Assembly (NCBI RefSeq): GCF_026586805.1
Contig: NZ_JAPFHA010000001.1
Coordinates: forward strand, 124,001-188,000
Direction of reading: 5' to 3'
DNA from: Niveibacterium sp. 24ML
Lineage (GTDB): Bacteria; Pseudomonadota; Gammaproteobacteria; Burkholderiales; Rhodocyclaceae
Length of the DNA stretch: 64,000 nt
Numbering within the stretch: the first letter of the stretch is position 1; every line of letters begins with the position of its first letter. Positions 37,333 to 47,657 of the stretch are shown piece by piece. The notes beneath the pieces were generated by a model. It saw only the letters and a program-made list of their open reading frames with translations. It did no database searches and was not told the origin of the DNA. The position numbers and the translations under genes are program-made.

Positions 37333-39006
37333 TCAAGTGTGATGGATATCGCGATCCTTGGTCTCGGGCATGAAGAGCATGCCAATGACCGCCGTCATCA
37401 CCGCGATGACAATCGGATACCACAGGCCGTAGTAGATGTCGCCGGTTGCCGCCACCATCGCGAAAGCCACCGTCGGCAGGAAGCCGCCGAACCAGCCATT
37501 GCCGATGTGATACGGCAGCGACATCGAGGTGTAGCGGATGCGCGCCGGGAAGAGTTCGACCAGCCAGGCCGCGATCGGGCCGTACACCATGGTCACGTAG
37601 ATGACCAGGATGGTGAGCAGGAACAGCACCATCGGTACATTGGTCTTCTGCGGATCGGCCTTGTCCGGGTAGCCGGCCGCCTTGAGGGCTGCGCCGAGCT
37701 CCTTGTCGAACGCCTCTTTGCGTACCTTGGCTTCTTCCTTGGACAGCCCCGTCCCCTCGTAGGCGTTGACCACCGTGGCGCCGATCTTGATCTGCGCAAC
37801 CGCGCCCGGCGCAGCGGCTTCGTTCGAGTACGGAATGTACTTCTTCGCGAGGCCACCCTTGGCGATGTCGCAAGAGCTGGTGAACTTGGCCTTACCCACC
37901 GGGTCGAACTGGAAGGAGCAGGCCTTCTCATCGGCCACCACCACCACCGGGTTGGCTGCCTGCGCGGCGAAGATATCCGGGTTGCCGTACTGGGTGAGCG
38001 CCTTGAAGATCGGGAAGTAGGTCAGCGCCGCCAGCACACAGCCCAGCATGATGATGGGCTTGCGGCCAATCTTGTCCGACAGCGCGCCGAAAATGATGAA
38101 GAACGGCGTGCCGATCGCCAGCGAGGCGGCAATCAGCAGGTTGGCGGTCATCGGGTCGATCTTCAGCGTTTGCAGCAGGAAGAACAGCGCGTAGAACTGG
38201 CCGGTGTACCAGACCACCGCCTGACCAGCGGTACCGCCAAAGAGCGAGAAGATCACGATCTTCAGGTTCTCCCAGCGGCCGAAGGATTCGGTCAGCGGTG
38301 CCTTGGACGACTTGCCCTCTTCCTTCATCTTCTTGAAGACCGGTGATTCGTTCAGCTGCAAACGGATGTACACCGAAACGATCAGCAGCAGCACCGAAAT
38401 CAGGAAGGGAATCCGCCAACCCCAGGCTTCGAACTCGTCCTTGCCGAGCACCGTGCGGCAGGTGAGGATCACCAGCAGCGACAGGAACAGGCCCAGCGTG
38501 GCGGTCGTCTGGATGAACGATGTGAACAGGCCGCGCTTGCCCTTGGGCGCATGCTCGGCCACGTAGGTGGCCGCACCGCCGTACTCACCGCCAAGTGCCA
38601 GGCCCTGCAGCAATCGCAGCGTGATCAGAATGATCGGCGCCGCAACGCCGATCTGCGCGTAGGTGGGCAGCACCCCGACGATGGCGGTGGCAATGCCCAT
38701 GATCAGGATCGTCACCAGGAAGGTGTACTTGCGACCGATCATGTCGCCCAGGCGCCCGAACACGATGGCACCGAACGGCCGCACGGCAAAACCGGCAGCG
38801 AACGCGAGCAAGGCAAAGATGAATGAAGTGGTCTCGTTCACGCCAGCGAAAAAGTGCTTCGCGATGATCGCGGCCAGCGAGCCGTAAAGATAGAAGTCGT
38901 ACCACTCAAATACGGTGCCGAGCGATGAGGCAAAGATGACTTTGCGCTCCTCTCGCGTGATGCCGCGCGATGCCGGCTCCGCAGCCATGCTCCCAGTTTG
39001 TGCCAT
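37333..39006 (-). CDS. MFS transporter, metabolite:H+ symporter (MHS) family
   Basis: The start MAQTGSMAAEPASRGITREER leads into FASSLGTVFEWYDFYLYGSLAA, the hallmark of the MHS family (ProP, KgtP). The A-type loop signature GRLGDMIGRKYTF and LLQGLALGGEYGGAATYVAEHAP are present. Twelve helices are predicted. At 557 aa it is longer than usual (about 430-500) because of a 110-residue loop with two Cys between helices 9 and 10 (about 345-460). Members carry organic acids or betaines with protons. The nearby acetate symporter and TctDE-type regulator suggest a carboxylate, but the substrate is not readable. Confidence 0.85.
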   Translation of the reverse strand: MAQTGSMAAEPASRGITREERKVIFASSLGTVFEWYDFYLYGSLAAIIAKHFFAGVNETTSFIFALLAFAAGFAVRPFGAIVFGRLGDMIGRKYTFLVTILIMGIATAIVGVLPTYAQIGVAAPIILITLRLLQGLALGGEYGGAATYVAEHAPKGKRGLFTSFIQTTATLGLFLSLLVILTCRTVLGKDEFEAWGWRIPFLISVLLLIVSVYIRLQLNESPVFKKMKEEGKSSKAPLTESFGRWENLKIVIFSLFGGTAGQAVVWYTGQFYALFFLLQTLKIDPMTANLLIAASLAIGTPFFIIFGALSDKIGRKPIIMLGCVLAALTYFPIFKALTQYGNPDIFAAQAANPVVVVADEKACSFQFDPVGKAKFTSSCDIAKGGLAKKYIPYSNEAAAPGAVAQIKIGATVVNAYEGTGLSKEEAKVRKEAFDKELGAALKAAGYPDKADPQKTNVPMVLFLLTILVIYVTMVYGPIAAWLVELFPARIRYTSMSLPYHIGNGWFGGFLPTVAFAMVAATGDIYYGLWYPIVIAVMTAVIGMLFMPETKDRDIHHT

Positions 39007-39085
39007 GTCTCCTCCGTTGTGATTGGTCTTTCAGCCGTTTCGCCTCGGATGGGCGGAATTGCGGCAGGCGCAGACTAGGCGGGGT

Positions 39086-39105
39086 GACTTACGGGTGGCT
39101 TACGC
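39086..39105 (-). promoter_or_regulatory. pair of 11-bp repeats upstream of the MFS gene
   Basis: On the plus strand CTTACGG (39088) and CTTACGC (39099) are 11 bp apart; on the coding strand this reads GTAAGCC-ACCC-GTAAGTC. They lie about 80-100 bp before the MFS start and match the repeats upstream of DUF485-actP in sequence, period and distance. Likely a shared response-regulator site. Confidence 0.5.
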
Positions 39106-39150
39106 TGCAACGCACCATGCGCAGGCGGGATGCGGTGCCAGTTTCCGAGC

Positions 39151-40647
39151 CTATTCGAAGGCGGTGGGCGGGGCCATGACAGGCTCGCCGGCGCGCGGAA
39201 ATTCGATCACGAATCGCGTGCCGCGCCGCTCGGGGCCGCTTTCAAGGCGGATCGTCGCCGCATGCAGATCGGCGATCTCGCGCACGATGGGCAAGCCTAG
39301 GCCGCTGCCCTCAACGCCGCTGCCCAGCACGCGGTAAAAGCGCTCGAACACACGCGCATGGTCTTCCGGCGGAATGCCGATGCCATCGTCCTGCACCCCC
39401 AGCACGGCCACCCGCGGCCGTTCGGCATCGTAGGCGGTGAACACGGTCACCTTGCCGCCTTGCGGGGTGTACTTGATGGCGTTGTCGATCAGATTCTTGA
39501 GCATTTCACGCAAGAGGATCGGTATGCCGTCGACCGCCAGTGGCCAGCCGGTGGTTTCGACCCCCAAGTCGATCTGCTTTGCCATCGCGCGCGGCACGAA
39601 CTCGGTCGCCACCTCGCGCGCCAGCAACTCAAGATCGATCCGCTCAAGGCCACTCGGCCCATGCGAACTGGCCTCGGCACGCGCCAGCGCGAGCAGCTGG
39701 TTGATCAGGTGCGCCGCGCGTTGCGCGCCCAGATGGATGCGGCCAAGCGATTCATGCAACACCTGCGGGTCCGATTCCGACAAGGCCAGTTCGGTCTGCA
39801 TCTTCAGCCCTGCAAGCGGCGTGCGCATCTGGTGCGCCGCATCGGCCACGAAGCGCTGCTGCGCCTGCAGGTTTTCGTCGAGCCGCGCCATCATGTCGTT
39901 GAAGGCCACGATCAGGGGCCGTACTTCCTCCGGCACGCTCATCGGCTCGATCGGCGAGAGATCCGCCGGGCGCCGCCGCCGGATCAAACCCTGCAAGCGG
40001 CTCAGGGGCGCGATGCCACGGGTGAGCCCCAGCCACACCAGCACCACGGTGGCGGGGATCACCAGAAACTGCGGCAACAGCACGCCGGTCACGATGCGGG
40101 AGGCAAGCGCCTCGCGCTTGTTACGCGTTTCGGCCACCTGCACGATTGCCTCGCCGGCTTGATCCGGCAGCAAGAAGCGCCGCCGCGCCACGCGCACCTC
40201 CTCGCCGGCGATCTCGACATCATCAAAGCGCAGCGGGCGCTCAGGCGCGTCGTCCGCCGCCTCCGGCTCCGGCGGCGGCAAGGGCAGTTCGGCATCGCCC
40301 ACCACCACTTCACCGCGCGGCCCGATCACCTGGTAGTAGATGGCGTCCTCTTCGTCGGCGCGCAGCAGCGCGCGCGCGGGCGCCGGAAAGTTCACCGTCA
40401 CCCGGCCGCCGGCATCCACCTGTATCAGGCGCGCGATGGCGGCAACGTTGGCTTCAAGGGCTCGGTCGTAAGGTTTGTCGGCGATGCCTTGCGCCACATG
40501 GTGGGTCGCAATGATCGAGATCGGCCAGAGGAAGAGCAGCGGCGCGAGCATCCAGTCGAGGATCTCGCCGAACAAGGAATACGGTGGGCGCCGGCTTCCC
40601 GCGCCAGCGCGGGGCGACCCGGCGCCGGGCCACCTAGGCAGCCGCAT
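39151..40647 (-). CDS. TctE-type sensor histidine kinase
   Basis: I start at MRLPRWPGAG (40647), overlapping the response-regulator stop by 14 bp. An N-terminal helix (WMLAPLLFLWPISIIATHHVA) and a periplasmic domain like the 2CSK_N domain of TctE follow; a second helix is near residue 165 (GVLLPQFLVIPATVVLVWLGL). Then come a HAMP-like segment, the H-box DAAHQMRTPLAGLK, the N-box LIDNAIKYTPQGG and DGIGIPPEDHARVFERF with GSGLGLPIV. TctE homologues sense tricarboxylates or related acids. The two transporter operons just downstream are the natural targets. Confidence 0.88.
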   Translation of the reverse strand: MRLPRWPGAGSPRAGAGSRRPPYSLFGEILDWMLAPLLFLWPISIIATHHVAQGIADKPYDRALEANVAAIARLIQVDAGGRVTVNFPAPARALLRADEEDAIYYQVIGPRGEVVVGDAELPLPPPEPEAADDAPERPLRFDDVEIAGEEVRVARRRFLLPDQAGEAIVQVAETRNKREALASRIVTGVLLPQFLVIPATVVLVWLGLTRGIAPLSRLQGLIRRRRPADLSPIEPMSVPEEVRPLIVAFNDMMARLDENLQAQQRFVADAAHQMRTPLAGLKMQTELALSESDPQVLHESLGRIHLGAQRAAHLINQLLALARAEASSHGPSGLERIDLELLAREVATEFVPRAMAKQIDLGVETTGWPLAVDGIPILLREMLKNLIDNAIKYTPQGGKVTVFTAYDAERPRVAVLGVQDDGIGIPPEDHARVFERFYRVLGSGVEGSGLGLPIVREIADLHAATIRLESGPERRGTRFVIEFPRAGEPVMAPPTAFE

Positions 40648-41308
40648 CCGGCTTTTCCAGGCAATAGCCCAGGCCACGCACCGTCGCAATCTTCAGGCCG
40701 GACGGTTCGAGCTTCTTGCGCAATCGGTGGACGTACACCTCGATTGCGTTATGCGACACCTCTTCGCCCCATCCGCACAGGTGATCGACCAGTTGCTCCT
40801 TGCTCACCAGGCGCCCCACGCGCAGCAGCAAGGTTTCCAGCACTCCGATCTCGCGCGCGGAGAGCTCCACGACCTGCCCGCCGACCATCACCACCCGATC
40901 CGCCTGGTCGTAACTGAGCGCGCCCATCGTGATGCAACGCCCCTGCCCGGTGCCACGGCGGGTCAGGGCGCGGGCGCGCGCTTCCAGTTCGGGCAAGGCG
41001 AAGGGTTTGGTCATGTAGTCGTCGGCACCAGCATCGAGGCCGCGAACGCGCTCCTCGATCGCATCCTGCGCAGTCAGGATCAGGACGGGCGTGGTGGACT
41101 TGCGTGCGCGCAAGCGCTTGAGCACCTCGATCCCCGGCAAGCGTGGCAAGCCCAGATCAAGCACCACCAGATCGTAGGTCTGGCTCGCAAGCGCCGCGTC
41201 GGCCTCGGTGCCGCTTGGCACATGATCGACCGCGAAGCCACCCCGCTTGAGGGCGCGGATGAGCGCGTCGGCGATGATCTCGTCGTCTTCTGCCAGAAGG
41301 ATTCGCAT
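40634..41308 (-). CDS. TctD-type response regulator (OmpR family)
   Basis: The ATG at 41308 (MRILLAEDDEIIADALIRAL) has GGAG 6 nt upstream; the 127 codons before it are not protein-like. The receiver domain has acidic DD at residues 8-10, the phospho-acceptor Asp in VVLDLGLPRLPG and Lys in YMTKPF. The C-terminal half is a winged helix (LSAREIGVLETLLLRVGRLVSKEQLVDHL...VYVHRLRKKLE). It forms a two-component pair with the overlapping kinase. The 11-bp repeats found upstream of the MFS and DUF485 genes are the kind of site this family binds. Confidence 0.9.
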   Translation of the reverse strand: MRILLAEDDEIIADALIRALKRGGFAVDHVPSGTEADAALASQTYDLVVLDLGLPRLPGIEVLKRLRARKSTTPVLILTAQDAIEERVRGLDAGADDYMTKPFALPELEARARALTRRGTGQGRCITMGALSYDQADRVVMVGGQVVELSAREIGVLETLLLRVGRLVSKEQLVDHLCGWGEEVSHNAIEVYVHRLRKKLEPSGLKIATVRGLGYCLEKPDAAA

Positions 41309-41412
41309 GAGATGCTCCGAGAGCCGCGCCGGCAGGACGCCTGCGCCTCCTGGCCGAAGTGTAGCACCGGGCCCGCGGCCCCACTTCGCCGGGGGCGACG
41401 GCATGCTGCGCC

Positions 41413-41475
41413 GAAAAAAAGCCCCGTACTCGACGCACGGGGCCTCAGGAATGTTTGGCCACGTGAGGGCAGCCG
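41413..41475 (-). ncRNA. candidate small RNA of about 60 nt
   Basis: A sigma-70-like promoter lies on the minus strand: TTGATT (41504-41509), 16-bp spacer, TAATAT (41482-41487). Transcription from about 41475 would run about 60 nt to the strong terminator at 41414-41443. No open frame with a ribosome site fits inside. The terminator hairpin followed by a T-run is the usual 3' end of Hfq-binding RNAs. The region 41476-41777 is otherwise empty of genes. Confidence 0.4.
41414..41443 (-). terminator. rho-independent terminator with no protein gene upstream
   Basis: Minus-strand stem GCCCCGT-N9-ACGGGGC (41421-41443) is followed by seven T residues (41414-41420). It sits more than 100 bp before the response-regulator start, and no protein gene lies upstream on this strand. 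It could end a small RNA. Confidence 0.8.
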
Positions 41476-41777
41476 TTTTCGATATTACTGTTGCAGCCAC
41501 GCAAATCAAGCGGCTTTTCCGGGGGCGAATCGGAACAGCCTCGCAGCAAGCTGTCACCAGACAGGAAAATTGCTTGCAATTGTTAGGGCTAGCGCGGCGC
41601 CAATTGCATTTTGCATAGACGTCCGCGATCATTCCCCCATACGGAGGCGAATTGCATTTGTCGCATTCCCGCAACATCCGGGCGAACAATCACCGGCACA
41701 TCGGCCACCCAGAGCCACCGCGCACGCAGGTTCTCGCCTGCTTGCGCAGATAGACACACCAGATCAGAGAGAGGCAA

Positions 41778-42335
41778 ATGGAACAAAACATCTACATGAA
41801 AACCGCCGCCGGGCTTGCCGAAATCCAGGCCCGGCAGATGCGCCTGCATCCGCGCACCCGCTCACTGCTGGTGCTGATCGATGGCAAGCACAGCGTTGCC
41901 GAACTGCTGGACACCCTGGCCGGCATTGGCATTCGCGACAGCAGCTTCGATGAGCTCGCACAGCTTGGCCTGATCTCGCTGGCCGCCGGCAGCACACAGA
42001 CGGCCAGCACCATGAGCGAAGCCGCAGGCGAAACAGCGGCCGCCGCGCCGCGCCTCAGCGCATCGCCCGACCCGTCCGAGCCTGAAGCCACCCACGAGAC
42101 GAGCAGCGCGCATCAGCAAATGCGCGCCCTGTACGCCTTTTTCAATGACCACATCCGTGATGCCCTCGGCTTGCGCGGCTTCATGATGCAGTTGCAGGTC
42201 GAAAAGGCCGAATCGATTGCCGACTATCATGCGATTCGCGATCAATTCCTGAGCGCCGTCAGGAAGTCAAAAGGTGAAATGGCGGCAGCGGCCCTTCAGG
42301 TCAAGGTAGACCGCCTGCTCGGCGCAAGCGCCTGA
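41778..42335 (+). CDS. hypothetical protein, 185 aa
   Basis: AGAGAGG lies 5 nt before the ATG. The N-terminal 70 residues (MRLHPRTRSLLVLIDGKHSVAELLDTLAGIG...FDELAQLGLI) look like a small winged-helix-type domain of a kind repeated in Betaproteobacterial hypothetical proteins. An Ala/Ser/Thr/Pro-rich linker follows (about 75-110), then a helical C-terminal domain (MRALYAFFNDHIRDALGLRGFMMQLQVEKAESIAD). No membrane segment. I cannot assign a function. Its transcript ends at the bidirectional terminator shared with groEL. Confidence 0.6.
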   Translation: MEQNIYMKTAAGLAEIQARQMRLHPRTRSLLVLIDGKHSVAELLDTLAGIGIRDSSFDELAQLGLISLAAGSTQTASTMSEAAGETAAAAPRLSASPDPSEPEATHETSSAHQQMRALYAFFNDHIRDALGLRGFMMQLQVEKAESIADYHAIRDQFLSAVRKSKGEMAAAALQVKVDRLLGASA

Positions 42336-42360
42336 ACGCCGCCCCGCGCCAAGCGGCCCC

Positions 42361-42395
42361 AAAAAAAGAAACCCCGCCGAAGCGGGGTTTCTTCA
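42361..42395. terminator. bidirectional terminator between the 185-aa gene and groEL
   Basis: A 10-bp stem GAAACCCCGC-CGAA-GCGGGGTTTC (42368-42391) has seven A on the left (42361-42367) and TTC-rich sequence on the right, so it can act on both strands. It lies between two converging genes. Confidence 0.85.
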
Positions 42396-42422
42396 TTCAG
42401 CCTTTCGGATGAACCGGGGCAA

Positions 42423-44093
<1,671 letters not shown>

Positions 44094-44114
44094 TCAGACC
44101 GGAATGCGAGAGGC

Positions 44115-44405
44115 TCAGGCCTCGACCACACCCAGGATGTCTTCTTCGCGCATGACCAGCACTTCCTGGCCATCAACCTTGACGGTCTGGCCGGCGTACT
44201 TGCCGAACAGCACGCGATCGCCCACCTTCAGATCAACGCGGCGCACTTCACCGTTGTCCAGGAACTTGCCCGGGCCAACAGCCAGCACTTCACCCTGATC
44301 AGGCTTTTCGCCAGCCGAATCAGGAATCACGATGCCGGAAGCGGTGGTGCGCTCGGCTTCGATGCGCTTGACGATCACACGGTCGTGCAAAGGACGGATC
44401 TTCAT
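44115..44405 (-). CDS. groS: 10-kDa co-chaperonin GroES
   Basis: Complete 96-aa Gro[23 protein letters not shown], the mobile loop [19 protein letters not shown], and a final [13 protein letters not shown]. It caps the GroEL ring. GAGGAGTGA lies just before the ATG. It is first in the groES-groEL operon and has the HrcA/CIRCE operator 100-126 bp upstream. Confidence 0.98.
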   Translation of the reverse strand: MKIRPLHDRVIVKRIEAERTTASGIVIPDSAGEKPDQGEVLAVGPGKFLDNGEVRRVDLKVGDRVLFGKYAGQTVKVDGQEVLVMREEDILGVVEA

Positions 44406-44504
44406 CAGGTCACTCCTCGTACGTAGTACGTTTTCAATGAGACGAGCCGGAAAGCCGGCCCGATAAAATGCAAATGCGGCGGGATGAGGAGCAGCGAAAC
44501 GCTG

Positions 44505-44531
44505 TTAGCACTCACCCCCGACGAGTGCTAA
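44505..44531 (-). promoter_or_regulatory. CIRCE operator (HrcA site) upstream of groES
   Basis: TTAGCACTC (44505-44513), nine bases, GAGTGCTAA (44523-44531): an exact match to the CIRCE consensus inverted repeat. HrcA binds it to repress groESL without heat stress. It lies 100-126 bp before groES and about 190 bp before the nifV promoter on the other strand. Confidence 0.95.
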
Positions 44532-44716
44532 TAATAGGTGCGGCACACTGCGTTTTCAAGTCACGGCCGGGAAAATTGTCGCGAGCCCGCCGGCTTGTCG
44601 GCTTTGCGACGTAGCGTGCGCCCACCGATGCGGGCTGCCCCGGGAACACGGCGCGCCCTGCCGCCGCAAGCCTTTGCGGCCACGGCGGCAACGCGTCGCA
44701 GGCCGCGCCCGGCCCC

Positions 44717-44732
44717 TGGCACCGCTCTTGCA
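44717..44732 (+). promoter_or_regulatory. sigma-54 promoter of nifV
   Basis: TGGCACCGCTCTTGCA has GG (44718-44719) and GC (44730-44731) separated by exactly 10 nt, matching the -24/-12 consensus TGGCAC-N5-TTGCA. The start site would be near 44743, about 20 nt before nifV. An imperfect NifA site, TGT-N10-ACG (44596-44611), lies about 145 bp further upstream. Confidence 0.75.
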
Positions 44733-44763
44733 CCACCGTGCTTGTCACCCGACGAGCACGGAC

Positions 44764-45897
44764 ATGGCCCGCCCCCCGATCATCAATGACACCACGCTGC
44801 GCGACGGCGAACAGACCGCCGGCGTCGCCTTCAGCCTCGCCGAGAAGCTCGAGATTGCGCAGCGGCTCGATGCGCTGGGCGTGCCGGAGATGGAAATCGG
44901 CATCCCCGCGATGGGCGAGGCCGAACGCGCCAGCATCCGCGCCATCGCCGCGCTCGGGCTGCGCGCCCGCCTGATGGTCTGGGCGCGCCTGAAGGCCGCG
45001 GACATTGCCGCCGCAGCCGGGCTGGGCGCCCACCTGATCGACATCTCCGCCCCCGCTTCGGACCAGCACCTGCGCGGCAAGCTGGGCAAGGGGCGCGACT
45101 GGCTGCTGGACGAAGTGACCCAGCGCGTGGCGCAAGCCCGTGCGCTGGGCCTGGAAGTTGCCGTGGGGCTGGAAGACGCCTCACGCGCCGACCCCGCCTT
45201 CCTCAAGCAGATTGCCGCCACCGCGCAACAAGCCGGCGCCCGCCGCCTGCGCTTTGCCGACACGCTGGGCGTGATGGAACCCTTCGGCGTGACGCGTGCG
45301 ATCCGCGCGCTGCGGCGCAGCTGCACGCTGGAGATCGAAATGCATGCCCACAACGATCTGGGCATGGCCACCGCCAACACCCTCGCGGCCGTGCGTGCCG
45401 GCGCCACCCATGTCAACACCACGGTGAACGGGCTCGGCGAACGCGCCGGCAACGCCGCGCTTGAAGAAGTGGTGCTCGGCCTGCGCCAGTGCTACGGCAT
45501 CGAAAGCGGCATCGACTTGCAGGATTTTCCCGCGCTGGCCGAGCGCGTGGCGCAGGCATCCGGCCGCCCGATACCGCCGCAGAAGAGCATCACTGGTGCA
45601 AACGTGTTCACCCACGAGTCCGGCATCCATGTCGACGGCCTGCTCAAGGACCCGGCCAACTACCAGGGCTTCGACCCCGCCGTGGTGGGTCGCCGCCACC
45701 GGATCGTGCTGGGCAAGCACTCAGGCACCGGCGCGGTGAAGTCCGTCTTCTCTGGCCTCGGGCACCGACTCGGCGATCACGAAGCAAGCGCCCTGCTCGG
45801 CCAGGTACGGCGATTTGTCAGCCTCGAAAAGCGCACGCCGGACGATCTCGACCTGATGCGCTTGTTCCACGGGCTCAAGCACGAGCCTTCCCACTGA
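44764..45897 (+). CDS. nifV: homocitrate synthase NifV
   Basis: The start [23 protein letters not shown] begins at ATG 44764; it carries the conserved DTTLRDGEQ of the isopropylmalate/homocitrate synthase family. The metal site [12 protein letters not shown] and [20 protein letters not shown] follow, and [14 protein letters not shown] is near the end of the catalytic part. It condenses acetyl-CoA with 2-oxoglutarate to homocitrate, the organic ligand of the FeMo cofactor. At 377 aa it lacks the LeuA-type regulatory domain, as NifV does. It is followed by nifW after 20 bp and is controlled by a sigma-54 promoter. Confidence 0.95.
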   Translation: MARPPIINDTTLRDGEQTAGVAFSLAEKLEIAQRLDALGVPEMEIGIPAMGEAERASIRAIAALGLRARLMVWARLKAADIAAAAGLGAHLIDISAPASDQHLRGKLGKGRDWLLDEVTQRVAQARALGLEVAVGLEDASRADPAFLKQIAATAQQAGARRLRFADTLGVMEPFGVTRAIRALRRSCTLEIEMHAHNDLGMATANTLAAVRAGATHVNTTVNGLGERAGNAALEEVVLGLRQCYGIESGIDLQDFPALAERVAQASGRPIPPQKSITGANVFTHESGIHVDGLLKDPANYQGFDPAVVGRRHRIVLGKHSGTGAVKSVFSGLGHRLGDHEASALLGQVRRFVSLEKRTPDDLDLMRLFHGLKHEPSH

Positions 45898-45917
45898 ACC
45901 GCAAAGCGAGGCCTACC

Positions 45918-46232
45918 ATGCGCACGCCCTCTGAAGCCCTGGCCGCCGAACTGGCCGAACTCGAATCGATCGAGGACTTCCTGGTCTACTTCGGCATTGC
46001 CTACGATCCGGCCGTGGTGCAAGTCAATCGCCTGCACATCCTGCAGCGCTTTCATGATTACCTGCGCACCGCCGATGAGCCGCCGGACTACCAGCAATGG
46101 CATGAGCGACTGGCGCGCGCCTACGACGACTTCGTCCGTTCCGACGCCCTCACCGAAGGCGTTTTCCGCGTCTTCAAGCGCGCACGCGGCATCTCGACCG
46201 TGCAGCTGTCGTCCATCTGCCGGGCACGCTGA
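45918..46232 (+). CDS. nifW: nitrogenase-stabilizing protein NifW
   Basis: The 104-aa product begins MRTPSEALAAELAELESIEDFLVYFGIAYDP and includes VNRLHILQRFHDYL, which matches the NifW family well. NifW binds the MoFe protein and protects or matures it, particularly under oxygen stress. GCGAGG precedes the ATG. Its TGA overlaps the nifZ ATG by one base, so it is translationally coupled. The longer frame upstream is a shadow of nifV. Confidence 0.92.
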   Translation: MRTPSEALAAELAELESIEDFLVYFGIAYDPAVVQVNRLHILQRFHDYLRTADEPPDYQQWHERLARAYDDFVRSDALTEGVFRVFKRARGISTVQLSSICRAR

Positions 46233-46705
46233 TGCAACCCATCTACGAACTGGGCGACGCGGTGCGCGTGGTGCGCAACGTGCGCGACGACGGCACCTAC
46301 CCCGGCAGCGCGCGCGGTGATCTGCTGGTGCGGCGGGGTAGCGTCGGTCATGTGGTGGACATCGGCAGCTTCCTGATGGATCAGGTGATCTACTCGGTGC
46401 ACTTCCTCGCCAACAACCGGATCGTGGGTTGCCGCGAGGAAGAACTGATCGGCGCCGACGAAGCCTGGGCCGAATCAAAGTTTGAAACCCGCGAGCGCGT
46501 CTGCAACCTGCGCCCGCTCGCACTCGGCGGCATCATCCGCGTGCCCGCCGGCTCCGAGGGCGAAGTGCTCAAGGTGCTGCGCGAGCAGGCCGACGACATT
46601 GCCTACCATGTCCACTTCGATGCCCTGCCCGGCCACACCCTGCAGGTGCGCGAAGCCGCGCTGGAGGCGGCGCCGCGAACCACGATGGAGCGCTTGCATG
46701 TCTGA
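46232..46705 (+). CDS. nifZ: nitrogen fixation protein NifZ
   Basis: The 157-aa protein has two NifZ-type repeats: YELGDAVRVVRNVRDDGTYPG...GDLLVRRGSVGHVVDIG and, later, LALGGIIRVPAGSEGEVLKV. NifZ helps form the second P-cluster of the MoFe protein. It overlaps both neighbours (nifW by 1 base, nifM by 8), as expected for one operon. Confidence 0.93.
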   Translation: MQPIYELGDAVRVVRNVRDDGTYPGSARGDLLVRRGSVGHVVDIGSFLMDQVIYSVHFLANNRIVGCREEELIGADEAWAESKFETRERVCNLRPLALGGIIRVPAGSEGEVLKVLREQADDIAYHVHFDALPGHTLQVREAALEAAPRTTMERLHV

Positions 46706-47555
46706 ACCGCCGGCCGTCGCCCATGCGCCCTCGCGCTACCTGACGATCAAACACGCGCAGGCCCTGTTTGAGATGGCGCCCGAATCCTTGTCGGCCGAAC
46801 AGCGGCAACGGGTGGACGAGATCGTCGCGCGGCAGCGTGCGATCGAACAACGCGTGCTCGCCAGCCCCGAAGCGCAACAGGTGCGCGTGACCGAAGCGAC
46901 CATCGATGCCGGCGTTGCCGAAGTGATGTCGCGCTTTTCCACCGAGGCCGACTTCGTCTGCACGCTTGCCGCCCAGGGGCTCACGCTGGCAACGCTGCGC
47001 GAAGAGCTGGCGCGCGACATCAAGGTCGAAGCGGTGCTCGAAGCGGTGTCGGCCAGCCTGCCGGCCGTCACCCGGCAAGACGTCGAGATCTTCTACCGCC
47101 TCCACGCCGATCGCTTCCAGACGCCCGAGCGGCGCACCGTCCGCCACATCCTCATCACCATCAACGACACGCTGTCCGGCAACGATCGCAGCGCCGCGCG
47201 CGCACGCATCGACCAGATCCGCGCCACCTGCAGCAAAGACCCGGAGCAGTTCGCGAACCAGGCACTGCGCCACTCCGAATGCCCCACCGCGATGCAGGGC
47301 GGGCTGCTCGGCCCGGTGCCGCGCGGCCAGCTCTTCCCCACCCTGGATGCCGCGCTGTTTACGATGCGCGTCGGCGAGCTATCGGCCGTGCTCGAATCGC
47401 CGATGGGCTTCCACATCCTGCGCTGCGATCACATCCACCCCGGCGGCCGCATTCCACTGGCCAAGGTGCAGGACAAGATCCACGCGCAGATCCAGGGCAC
47501 CCGCCGCGCCAACCACCAGCGGGCCTGGCTCAAGCAGTTGCTGCACAAGCGCTGA
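46698..47555 (+). CDS. nifM: NifM, peptidyl-prolyl isomerase for Fe protein maturation
   Basis: Starting at MSEPPAVAHAPSRYLTIKHAQ (46698) gives 285 aa. The C-terminal half is a PpiC/rotamase domain: RRTVRHILITINDT, ALRHSECPTAMQGGLLGPVPRGQLFPTLDAALF and SPMGFHILRCDHIHPG. The N-terminal part is the NifM-specific helical region (ALFEMAPESLSAEQRQRVDEIVARQ). NifM is needed to fold the NifH Fe protein. No signal peptide, unlike SurA/PpiC exported isomerases, which supports NifM. It closes the nifVWZM block. Confidence 0.92.
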   Translation: MSEPPAVAHAPSRYLTIKHAQALFEMAPESLSAEQRQRVDEIVARQRAIEQRVLASPEAQQVRVTEATIDAGVAEVMSRFSTEADFVCTLAAQGLTLATLREELARDIKVEAVLEAVSASLPAVTRQDVEIFYRLHADRFQTPERRTVRHILITINDTLSGNDRSAARARIDQIRATCSKDPEQFANQALRHSECPTAMQGGLLGPVPRGQLFPTLDAALFTMRVGELSAVLESPMGFHILRCDHIHPGGRIPLAKVQDKIHAQIQGTRRANHQRAWLKQLLHKR

Positions 47556-47657
47556 GCAAAGCCTGCCAAGTACGCGCCTGCCGGCGGCGTAAGATGCGCG
47601 AACCGATCCGGGTGCGCCTTGTCCATCCCCGGTCGTCATTTCCCATCCAGTGCAGCC

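Noticed and set aside
44674..44763. Upstream extension of nifV by 30 codons
   Set aside because: The predicted sigma-54 promoter lies inside that extension and the residues do not match homocitrate synthases.
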